Part shown: positions 57,221 through 64,000 of the stretch, piece by piece
Position numbering within the stretch: the stretch's first letter is position 1
Layout of the letters: each line of letters opens with the position of its first letter
Source of the DNA: a virus
Length of the DNA stretch: 64,000 bases
Virus record (IMG/VR): IMGVR_UViG_3300049846_000848
Location: 17,384-81,383 of that record
Reading direction: 5' to 3' (one strand)
The notes under the pieces: model-generated
The model's input: only the letters and a program-made list of their open reading frames with translations
What the model was told of the DNA's origin: nothing
Databases searched by the model: none
Made by a program: the position numbers and the translations under genes

Positions 57221-60200
57221 ATGGGATGCTTCGCTAGTTCGGGATCTACTCGTTACTTTTACACGGGCAACGCCGTGGGAGCATACAACTTTTGCGGTGA
57301 TTATAACTTCGTATCTGGCGGAGGCCCTGAGAACGGCATAACTGCCGGAGAGATTGTACCAGTCTACTTCCCTGATCCTACCGAACGTCGCCTATATCGC
57401 CATCCTAATGCTCAATTAACTCAATCTCTATTAGACGCTTCATTCCCCGAATTCGACTGGGTCTGGGTAGCTGATATCTATCTAAATGATGGTAGTCACT
57501 TTAAAGTATCTGACCGTAATATCTATTTAGAGGATAAGGAAGGCGACCCCAGATTCTATGAAGCTCGCGCTGAAGCCCCTACCTCTATCACTCGTACATT
57601 GGGTGAGTGGTTACAGGAAGGCTACGAGATGGGGGAGATGACCCTAACTGTAGCTAACTACGACGGTATATTCAATTCATATTTACCTAACGGTAATAAG
57701 TTCCAAAACTGGACTAACTCTAAGGTAGAAATCCGCGTAGGCTTTGGCGAGAAATACTCCAATTACTTCACCCTTTACGAAGGCTATATAACCTTTTATA
57801 AAGGCCGTGAAGATAACGATGGTAAGCTTATTTTACGTATATACGATAAGTTTCAGATAGACCAGACCCCTCTACCCGTCCGCTCATTCAATGAGTCAAT
57901 CTATCCCGATATTCCCTCAGACCAAGCCGGTGGCAAGATACCCCTAGTCTACGGTGACTGGACCGATGACGTGACTGATTATGGCGAAATAGTAGCTAAG
58001 TGTACTAATGGAGATAAAGTCAATCCTAGTGAGTATGAGTTTAAGATATGCGATAACCCATTAGAATCTATAGACGAGGTATGGTTAGAGCGAGGCGAGC
58101 ACTCAGAGGATAACGGGTCTAGAAAACCTATCCAGATAGATATGGCTTATGTTACTAAGTATTTGAATGATGGAGAATTTACTATAGCTGCGGGAGCACC
58201 AGTATTCTCTGAATATCTAACTCTATTAGAATCTGACTTCGCCGGAGCTGGATCTACCACCGATCTATTAGTGTCTGCATCCAACACTAACTTCATCGAT
58301 CTGAAGGTACAGGTGGGGGATATCGTAGTTAAGTTGGCTACCGGGGAACGAGCTACCGTAGCCACTGTATCTAGCTATATATTAGTCACTACTGGGGGAG
58401 TTACTTTCAATGAGAATGATGAAATAAGGATACTAACTAAGACATATAAATATGCTTCGGGTGATAAGTTTAGAATCAAGTGTAAGGGTAAACCAGTCCA
58501 AATAACGGACTATATGCGCATCCGTAACGCTACCCCATTAGCCGATGAGCCAGTAGGGTTAGATATAGATTATGAAGGCTATTATTGGCTAGCCGATGAC
58601 ACTACCCAGAAAGTATATAAGATCAACTTTATAACCAAAGAAATCAAGAAAGAAATCACATACGCTACATTCGATCCAGGCATGACTAGCTGCGCGGGTC
58701 TAGCATTAGCTCAACTCCCTAACATGATCTGGATAGCCGACTATACTCAAGCCCAGCTGTACTATTACGACTGGACTACCGACGACTTAGAGGCTACCTT
58801 AGATACCGCTACTATTACTGGATTACCAGGCGCTTTAGATGATATGCAAGATATCTCAGTCGATAACCTAGGTAGATTATGGATTGCCGATGACGGAGAT
58901 CAAAAGATCTATGAGATAGAAGCATTCCCTATAGACGTAGCGTTCGTAGTATCTAGCATCAATTATACGACCATAGATCCAGCTATCCCGTCTATCTCCG
59001 CCCTAGGCTACAACGTGTTTACTGATACTATGGGTATAGCTGACAATTATAATAAAAAAGTCTATGAGATAGATACCGCTGGTTTTAAACTAAAAGAGTT
59101 TAGTTATTCCTATATGTTCTATGATATCCAGGACATACAGTGCTTAGCGGTAGCGCAAGATTCTACGTGGTTCTTTGCCGAGCGTAGGAATGACGTGATC
59201 TATAACTTCCTACCATATAATGGGGTTAATACTAATCCGGGCTTTATGGCACGGGACTTGCTACAAGGGTATTCTAATCGTACTTATGCTGACTTTAAGC
59301 CTGAGTGGACGGGTACTTCGGTAGCTCAATTGAGCTCTTATAAGTGTCGGTTCGTTATACAAGATGAGGATACTTGCGCTACTTATGTATCTAACCTATT
59401 GAAACAATTCAATACTGAGCTATTCGTAGACTCAGGCCAACAATATAACATCTTCCATAACGTGATCACTAATTACCACGTTAACGGTATGTTATTGACT
59501 GAAAAAGATATAATCCTAGGTAGCTTTAATCCTTCCGAGGAACTACGCCAATACTTTAATTCATGCGATGCTTTATATAAATTCTATCCCTCCGCGAACC
59601 GCTCGGACCGTTCGCAAACACTCACATCTACCGAAGGTGTGGAGTTCGCTCGTAAGACTGAATTTCGCACCTTCCCCCTCCGAGCTGTTTATAGAGAGTT
59701 AGATGTAAACAACATATTAGCCGAAAGACTTAGACAGTCAGTCCCTCAACCAGAGATGATAGAGGTAGACCTAGCTTGGCGTTGTATGCTACTTAACCTT
59801 ACAGACATGGTTAAAATCCTATATGCCGACGGAACTGGCGGCTTTTGTCCTTGGAATTCTAGCTCATCTCAACGTCGCTATAACAATATCCCAGCCTATA
59901 TACGAGAACTTAGCTTTAACTTAAAGAATTGGACTATATCAGCTAAGATTAGATCCTTAGGTACTACTGAGCTATGTGATGGTTCTTATATCCCACCAGG
60001 CCCTAGGATAGGTGGATGTAGCGGTATCATAGGTTTAGGGGCAGTAGGTCGTTTCGGCCATGTATCACCTAACGCCGAGATCGTTAGCTCAACTATCAAT
60101 ACCATTACTACCGTAGATGTAGATGGGCAAAACGCTCAGGCTAGATATCAATCCACTACAGGCTTTGCTTGGGTGCCAGGATATAAGGTAGCTTTGTATG

Positions 60201-60529
60201 ATGCTAGTGCTGGGGGCGCTCCAGTAGAGGTAAATGAGATACTATCTGTAGTCGGTAATGTCATCACGTTCGTCAATAATTGGTCTAGCACTATTATACC
60301 GACTGTAGTTTCGGCTACTGGTATTCCTACCGCAGGACACTACTTAGGTTATAGCGAGTACGTGGATGCTAATGCTATTCAAAAAGAGAAATTCGTGTGG
60401 CTAGGTAAGCCGACGGATAGATACGCGGCTTCCATAAGTATGGAACTCGAGGATCTCACTAGCGGAGAGTATAAGTTCATAGAGGATAATGGTGATCCAT
60501 ACGTAATTGGCAGTCGGTTAGATATATAG
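57221..60529 (+). CDS. Tail hub/baseplate protein with NHL-like propeller insert
   Basis: An 1102-aa protein. The N-terminal half resembles tail-hub proteins (EWLQEGYEMGEMTLTVANYDG; VEIRVGFGEKYSNYFTLY). Residues about 445-665 hold five similar blades, including YYWLADDTTQKVYKI, NMIWIADYTQAQLYYYD and RLWIADDGDQKIYEIE, a likely NHL-type beta propeller. The C-terminal part returns to a hub-like region. It would sit at the tail tip and help bind the host or hold fibres. RBS AGGA. Confidence 0.7.
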   Translation: MGCFASSGSTRYFYTGNAVGAYNFCGDYNFVSGGGPENGITAGEIVPVYFPDPTERRLYRHPNAQLTQSLLDASFPEFDWVWVADIYLNDGSHFKVSDRNIYLEDKEGDPRFYEARAEAPTSITRTLGEWLQEGYEMGEMTLTVANYDGIFNSYLPNGNKFQNWTNSKVEIRVGFGEKYSNYFTLYEGYITFYKGREDNDGKLILRIYDKFQIDQTPLPVRSFNESIYPDIPSDQAGGKIPLVYGDWTDDVTDYGEIVAKCTNGDKVNPSEYEFKICDNPLESIDEVWLERGEHSEDNGSRKPIQIDMAYVTKYLNDGEFTIAAGAPVFSEYLTLLESDFAGAGSTTDLLVSASNTNFIDLKVQVGDIVVKLATGERATVATVSSYILVTTGGVTFNENDEIRILTKTYKYASGDKFRIKCKGKPVQITDYMRIRNATPLADEPVGLDIDYEGYYWLADDTTQKVYKINFITKEIKKEITYATFDPGMTSCAGLALAQLPNMIWIADYTQAQLYYYDWTTDDLEATLDTATITGLPGALDDMQDISVDNLGRLWIADDGDQKIYEIEAFPIDVAFVVSSINYTTIDPAIPSISALGYNVFTDTMGIADNYNKKVYEIDTAGFKLKEFSYSYMFYDIQDIQCLAVAQDSTWFFAERRNDVIYNFLPYNGVNTNPGFMARDLLQGYSNRTYADFKPEWTGTSVAQLSSYKCRFVIQDEDTCATYVSNLLKQFNTELFVDSGQQYNIFHNVITNYHVNGMLLTEKDIILGSFNPSEELRQYFNSCDALYKFYPSANRSDRSQTLTSTEGVEFARKTEFRTFPLRAVYRELDVNNILAERLRQSVPQPEMIEVDLAWRCMLLNLTDMVKILYADGTGGFCPWNSSSSQRRYNNIPAYIRELSFNLKNWTISAKIRSLGTTELCDGSYIPPGPRIGGCSGIIGLGAVGRFGHVSPNAEIVSSTINTITTVDVDGQNAQARYQSTTGFAWVPGYKVALYDASAGGAPVEVNEILSVVGNVITFVNNWSSTIIPTVVSATGIPTAGHYLGYSEYVDANAIQKEKFVWLGKPTDRYAASISMELEDLTSGEYKFIEDNGDPYVIGSRLDI

Positions 60530-60531
60530 TA

Positions 60532-61329
60532 TTATTTTTCCTTTAATAATTCTCTTACCCATTTATTATAATAACCCTGCGAGACCCATACGCAATTTGA
60601 GGGAGAGAAGGGTAGATTCCTATCTATTCTATCTAAAACTGGAGTTCTACTATTTGTATTGGTAGATTCTGCCCATTCTATAAATAAACCAACATTATTT
60701 AACCATTCATCGCATATAGTCGCACCCCTACCCCCTAATAAGGGGTAACTAGGATTTGAAGGATTATAACATTTTGCTTTTAATCTACTGAAAGAATAAC
60801 AATACTTACTATCAGCACGACCATGGCTTATTTTATAAGGTCTTCTATTCTTGCTCTGCTGAGATAAAGTAGCCCACCTGCAATTAGAAGGACTGTAGTT
60901 ACCGTTGATATCAATTCTGTCTATTGATAAGTCAGGTGAATAATTAGTAGATTCAGCCCATTTTATAAAATTTACTGGACTATATCTCCACTCTTCACAT
61001 ACTGTGATACCCCTACCACCATAATATTTATATCCAATATTATTAGGAGAATAACACCTATTGTTCATAGCTTTCCAAATATTGTATAGTCTTGTATTAG
61101 ATTTACTGTGCTTTTTGCAGGATTCAACGAGAGATGGCCATCTAGCTTTAGCAGATTCAGATCTAAGACATCCACAGGATTTTATATATCCTAGTTTTAT
61201 ACTAGACTTTTCTGCGTAAGTTATATTACCACAGTCACATACGCATTTATAATGTTTCACGTTCCAGCCTCGTGCTGAAATCTTTATCTTATATTCACTA
61301 AAATCGGTCGTAAGTCGTCCGTATTTCAT
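60532..61329 (-). CDS. Free-standing homing endonuclease-like protein
   Basis: A 265-aa protein with a zinc-binding N-terminus (CVCDCGN, KSCGCL) and two copies of a GGRGxTxCxEW region (YYGGRGITVCEEW; LLGGRGATICDEW), each followed by SIDRIDINGNYSPSNCRW or DRIDRNLPFSPSNCVW. This is the pattern of phage HNH-type or AP2-linked homing proteins. The ATG at 61329 begins MKYGRLTTD, the usual start of this family. It is the only minus-strand gene in the tail module and lies between hub and collar genes. Confidence 0.7.
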   Translation of the reverse strand: MKYGRLTTDFSEYKIKISARGWNVKHYKCVCDCGNITYAEKSSIKLGYIKSCGCLRSESAKARWPSLVESCKKHSKSNTRLYNIWKAMNNRCYSPNNIGYKYYGGRGITVCEEWRYSPVNFIKWAESTNYSPDLSIDRIDINGNYSPSNCRWATLSQQSKNRRPYKISHGRADSKYCYSFSRLKAKCYNPSNPSYPLLGGRGATICDEWLNNVGLFIEWAESTNTNSRTPVLDRIDRNLPFSPSNCVWVSQGYYNKWVRELLKEK

Positions 61330-61344
61330 ATAGTTAAGTCTAAT

Positions 61345-61360
61345 CGTATAATTAATATAA
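61345..61360 (+). promoter_or_regulatory. Putative late promoter, copy I
   Basis: CGTATAATTAATATAA lies 25 bases (from TATAAT) before the ATG at 61377 and only 15 bases upstream of the minus-strand endonuclease start. It restores plus-strand transcription past the inserted endonuclease gene. Confidence 0.6.
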
Positions 61361-61376
61361 GTCAAGCGAGGTTAAT

Positions 61377-61892
61377 ATGGCTATTCAGACCCCTACAATT
61401 GCTCAAAAACTAGACACAATTTCCTTAGATTACGGATCAGCTTTGGCTGAAAGTACCTATAAGCAGATGGGTCAGCAGGTCAACCGCTTAATTGATTGTG
61501 TACCTATCGGCACTATCATGATGTTTGCTATTAATCAGCCAGGGGTATCAGCACCTAACCCTAACTTGTGGCAATTGGCGAATGGAGCAGAGATAACTAA
61601 TCCTGATAGTCCACTTCGTACCATTGGAATTAACGTCCGTTACACACCAAATCTAGTCGATAGATTCATCTATGGATCTACTACTGGAGGAGCCGGGGCA
61701 TACGGAGGGGAGGCTACTACTGACGTTAACTTCGGCGACCCAGGCTCAGCTACCTCCAGTGTACCAGATCCAGTAGTATCATCTGGATCTAACATCGTAG
61801 GACCTTATTCACCCCCACATAACCATAACTTCGGTACTAGATCTAACATACCGCCTTATTATACTGCAGCCTTTTACCTAAAGATTAACTAA
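61377..61892 (+). CDS. Tail collar-like protein
   Basis: A 171-aa protein with the collar pattern: VPIGTIMMFAINQPG, LWQLANGAEI, TPNLVDRFIYGST and the C-terminal PPHNHNF and IPPYYTAAFYLKIN. These domains occur at the tips of short tail fibres and similar receptor-binding proteins. Gly and His residues in the loop may coordinate metal. RBS GAGG. The stop overlaps the next start by one base. Confidence 0.75.
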   Translation: MAIQTPTIAQKLDTISLDYGSALAESTYKQMGQQVNRLIDCVPIGTIMMFAINQPGVSAPNPNLWQLANGAEITNPDSPLRTIGINVRYTPNLVDRFIYGSTTGGAGAYGGEATTDVNFGDPGSATSSVPDPVVSSGSNIVGPYSPPHNHNFGTRSNIPPYYTAAFYLKIN

Positions 61893-62299
61893 TGGGATTA
61901 CTCTACAAAGACAAAGAGACTCAAGACCAGTATAAAGCAGCTATCGCTAAGAAGCTACCTATCACTATGGTAGTGGACTATTTCGTAGAACTATCCCTAG
62001 AATTAGGTATTAATCCGGTAATGACATCATTTATTCGGGATGATGAAGATCAAATCAAGCTATATGGGTTCGCTAAACCTAGCCTACATCAGTATCTTAG
62101 GGCAGCTGACTTTAGATCTTCTATCTATACCGATGAACAAATCAAATACTTAGTCGATAAGATTAATGCTAGATTTGAGTATGACCCTAGTAGGCCCGGT
62201 AAGTTCAAGTGTGCTTTAGCCCATAAGATCCCAGGCGGAGCTTATCACTTTCACCTACAAGTCCACCCATCTACTGTAGTCCAAACAACGAACGAATAA
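61892..62299 (+). CDS. M15-type endolysin (L,D- or D,D-carboxypeptidase-like)
   Basis: A 135-aa protein with the M15 zinc-site order: SLHQYLRAADF (His66, Asp73) and HFHLQVHP (His121, with His119 probably assisting). TSFIRDDEDQIKLYG precedes the site as in this family. It would cut peptide cross-links of the cell wall. There is no signal, so a holin is needed for release. It is the last plus-strand gene and overlaps the convergent subtilase gene by 29 bases. Confidence 0.8.
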   Translation: MGLLYKDKETQDQYKAAIAKKLPITMVVDYFVELSLELGINPVMTSFIRDDEDQIKLYGFAKPSLHQYLRAADFRSSIYTDEQIKYLVDKINARFEYDPSRPGKFKCALAHKIPGGAYHFHLQVHPSTVVQTTNE

Positions 62300-63077
62300 A
62301 CCCGATAAAAGTCTCTTTGTTTTCTACTTCTCTTTTGCCAACAAAACGTGGCATAGAGAACGACGTTCCTTCACTGTCAGCATATTCACCACATTCCCAA
62401 TACTTAACCTTACCGCCATAGTTAGAATATTCAGCTTTAGTTGCCGGCACTTTAGTGCAGTTTAAAGCCCCTACTGCATTCACCCCAGGGTAGCTAGCCG
62501 GGAATGAGTTAAAGCGGCTAAGATTAATCCCAAAGTTACCAGCCGATGCCCATACTACCCCACCTGATTTCGTATAGTTAAGTATAGCTAACTCTTCTTC
62601 CTTATCTCCCGGCTCTTCTGGATCTAAGCTTTGCATCGGTACCATAACCGTCTTAATTCCACATTGCTTAGCAAACATATAAGCGCCTGGTAGAATACCC
62701 GGATCTTCATACTTACCACTATCATGGTACCATACGTAGACATCCTTCTTACCGCCGCCCTCTCTATAAGCTCCTATAACCCTAGTAGAATGGCTTACCG
62801 AACCTTCGGGCCAATATCGCATCGAACACCATGTAGGGTGGACCGCTCTAACCTTACGATTCCACTTAGCCTCTGGACTGGGACATATCTCCACTAATAA
62901 CACGGTATCCTCACCCACCATATCCACCGGACATTCAGGCAAAGGCGACATGCTATCGGTTATAATCTTCTTAGCCCTAGCCGATACACTAGGGGACTTG
63001 CCACTAGCTCGCCCGATCATCTCGGCAAACACTACCATCATTACTAACATGATAAAGAACCCTAAACCTCGCACCAT
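62271..63077 (-). CDS. Exported subtilase-like (S8) protein, unusual active site
   Basis: A 268-aa protein with a signal-like hydrophobic N-terminus (residues 7-20). S8 marks are the His region VSHSTRVIGAY (His96), the oxyanion site ASAGN (Asn181) and GTSFSMP with Ser239. At the place of the usual DTG aspartate the sequence reads LLVEICP, so Glu63 stands where Asp is expected. Whether it is active is therefore unclear. It overlaps the helicase by 16 bases and starts inside it, so the two are coupled. Substrate unknown; it may be a host surface or maturation target. Confidence 0.65.
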   Translation of the reverse strand: MVRGLGFFIMLVMMVVFAEMIGRASGKSPSVSARAKKIITDSMSPLPECPVDMVGEDTVLLVEICPSPEAKWNRKVRAVHPTWCSMRYWPEGSVSHSTRVIGAYREGGGKKDVYVWYHDSGKYEDPGILPGAYMFAKQCGIKTVMVPMQSLDPEEPGDKEEELAILNYTKSGGVVWASAGNFGINLSRFNSFPASYPGVNAVGALNCTKVPATKAEYSNYGGKVKYWECGEYADSEGTSFSMPRFVGKREVENKETFIGFIRSLFGLQ

Positions 63078-64000
63078 TGTATTTCTCCATACTTACCGAA
63101 CTCCTTACAGAATCCGGATCTATTCTTAAAGTGGCTAGCGAATATAGTATGCGCGCTAACCCTAGGAATCCACACGTCACAACTCGTCTTACCTGTACTA
63201 TTCCTTAAGCCACGCCCTACGTTTTGATAGAACTGAGACTTAGCTCGACCAGGGGCAGCCAGTATAAGACATCCTACCGGCTTAGTATTAACACCTTCGC
63301 CAAGGCAGCTAGTCCCAAAGAGTAGCGGTAGATTACCCGCGTTAAACTCTTCTATGGACTTCTGGTTATCATCCGTTAAGCCAGTCACTAGGGTAGGCTC
63401 TACGGAGGTATATGAGGCTAATAAAGCCTTTACCGCGTTTAGATGCTCTAGCTGGTCGAACAGTACGACCGTAGGCTTAGAATCGGCTAGGGCCCGCTGG
63501 ATCACCCGGCATATAGCGCTATTATAGCTTATGGCGTTGTTATAGAGCATTACACGCATATCGTGGTAGGACTTAGCCTCGGATAAGGCTTTTAACTCTG
63601 GAGCCGTATAAACCACGTTAAAGGCTTTAAAATAGGGTCTAACGATATAGCCTCGGTCTATGGCTTGTTCGGAGGTCATCTCGAATAGGATGTTACCACT
63701 ATATGAGCGGAGAAACATATCTTCGGCTGGGTCGGCACGAAAGAACGTGGCAGTCAGAGCCAGGCGATAATAGATGCCGCTGAAGAGTCTGGTGTTAGCT
63801 TCTTGGAACGAACTGGCTACAGAGTGATGCACTTCATCGGTTATTAATAAGTGCTTATCATGGAAGTGGTCGTCGGGCAATGAGCTAAGTGATTGAATAT
63901 TGGCTATGGTTATAAATTTGTTTTTTGAGTTTTTAGCCGCTAGATTAACTTTTTGGCTACCAAAGAGATGCGCTAATTCCCTATATAGTTGATTCTTAAG
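63062..64000 (-). CDS. Superfamily 2 helicase, N-terminus outside window
   Basis: The frame is open to the window edge, so the gene is 5'-partial. Visible motifs: Ib-like FITIANIQSL, II LLITDEVHH, III ALTATFFRAD, the segment VVLFDQLEHLN, V GTSCLGEGVNT and VI QNVGRGLRN. Motif I must lie upstream of the window. This is an SF2 type seen in phage replication or recombination genes, UvsW-like by layout. The first in-window start-like codon (TTG at 63880) is not the true start. Confidence 0.85.
   Translation of the reverse strand, partial: LKNQLYRELAHLFGSQKVNLAAKNSKNKFITIANIQSLSSLPDDHFHDKHLLITDEVHHSVASSFQEANTRLFSGIYYRLALTATFFRADPAEDMFLRSYSGNILFEMTSEQAIDRGYIVRPYFKAFNVVYTAPELKALSEAKSYHDMRVMLYNNAISYNSAICRVIQRALADSKPTVVLFDQLEHLNAVKALLASYTSVEPTLVTGLTDDNQKSIEEFNAGNLPLLFGTSCLGEGVNTKPVGCLILAAPGRAKSQFYQNVGRGLRNSTGKTSCDVWIPRVSAHTIFASHFKNRSGFCKEFGKYGEIQWCEV

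Noticed and set aside
1-64000. tRNA genes
   Set aside because: I found no cloverleaf with a T-loop GGTTCGA-like segment and acceptor pairing on either strand by eye. A tRNAscan run would settle this.
1-64000. Lysogeny genes or diversity-generating retroelement
   Set aside because: No integrase, excisionase, cI-like repressor or reverse transcriptase motif was seen. Repeats in the fibre genes are protein-level modules, not template/variable pairs.

Overview
The window is a 64 kb piece of a tailed double-stranded DNA phage genome, most likely a siphovirus-type phage with an HK97-fold head and a long tail. It begins inside the terminase small-subunit gene and ends inside a minus-strand helicase gene, so the genome is longer than the window. 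The DNA is AT-rich, genes are packed tightly, Shine-Dalgarno sites are classical (GGAGG), and no tRNA, integrase or CRISPR array was seen. CTAG tetramers are common, which is unlike most enterobacterial phages. Two encoded lipoproteins, one followed by a Gly/Ser-rich linker, and a probable spanin-like protein point to a Gram-negative host. A Bdellovibrio-like or other unusual proteobacterial host is possible but not shown by the sequence.

Region 1 (1-14.6 kb, plus strand) holds packaging and head genes: terminase subunits, a portal fused to a MuF-type domain, prohead protease with scaffold-like tail, major capsid protein followed by a strong terminator, a series of small beta-rich virion proteins, a papain-like (YiiX-type) peptidase with a small membrane protein, then head-tail connector, gp10-like neck protein and a probable tail terminator.

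Region 2 (14.6-38.4 kb) is an insertion of accessory, early-type genes between the tail-terminator and tail-tube genes. It encodes a minus-strand uracil-DNA-glycosylase-like protein, a DEDDh exonuclease, a minus-strand lipoprotein, a class II ribonucleotide reductase carrying a mini-intein, dUTPase, dCMP deaminase, two D12-class adenine methyltransferases, a C5 cytosine methyltransferase with a second open reading frame overprinted on it, a sigma region 4-like helix-turn-helix protein, a hexapeptide-repeat protein with 26 tandem 18-bp units, an HNH endonuclease, and many small membrane, zinc-finger and unknown proteins. Several sigma70-like promoters and a cluster of three palindromes near 23.2 kb lie here.

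Region 3 (38.4-62.3 kb, plus strand) is the tail module: tail tube, a holin-like protein, the tail assembly chaperone pair with an A_AAA_AAG -1 frameshift site, an 1162-residue tape measure (about 170 nm of tail by the 0.15 nm per residue rule), tail-tip and fibre proteins including a 2027-residue fibre with Asp-box repeats, a hub with an inserted NHL-like propeller, a collar-like protein and an M15-type endolysin. A minus-strand HNH-type homing endonuclease sits within it. Region 4 (62.3-64 kb, minus strand) has an exported subtilase-like protein translationally coupled to a superfamily 2 helicase that runs off the edge.

A 10-bp motif, CGTATAATTA, often extended by CTAGAG, occurs just upstream of nine structural-gene starts, always on the coding strand and never in the accessory block. 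It contains a perfect -10 hexamer but no -35 and is probably the phage late promoter. The accessory block instead uses sigma70-like promoters with -35 boxes. This split, with a sigma region 4-like protein encoded in the early block, suggests a phage-controlled early-to-late switch.
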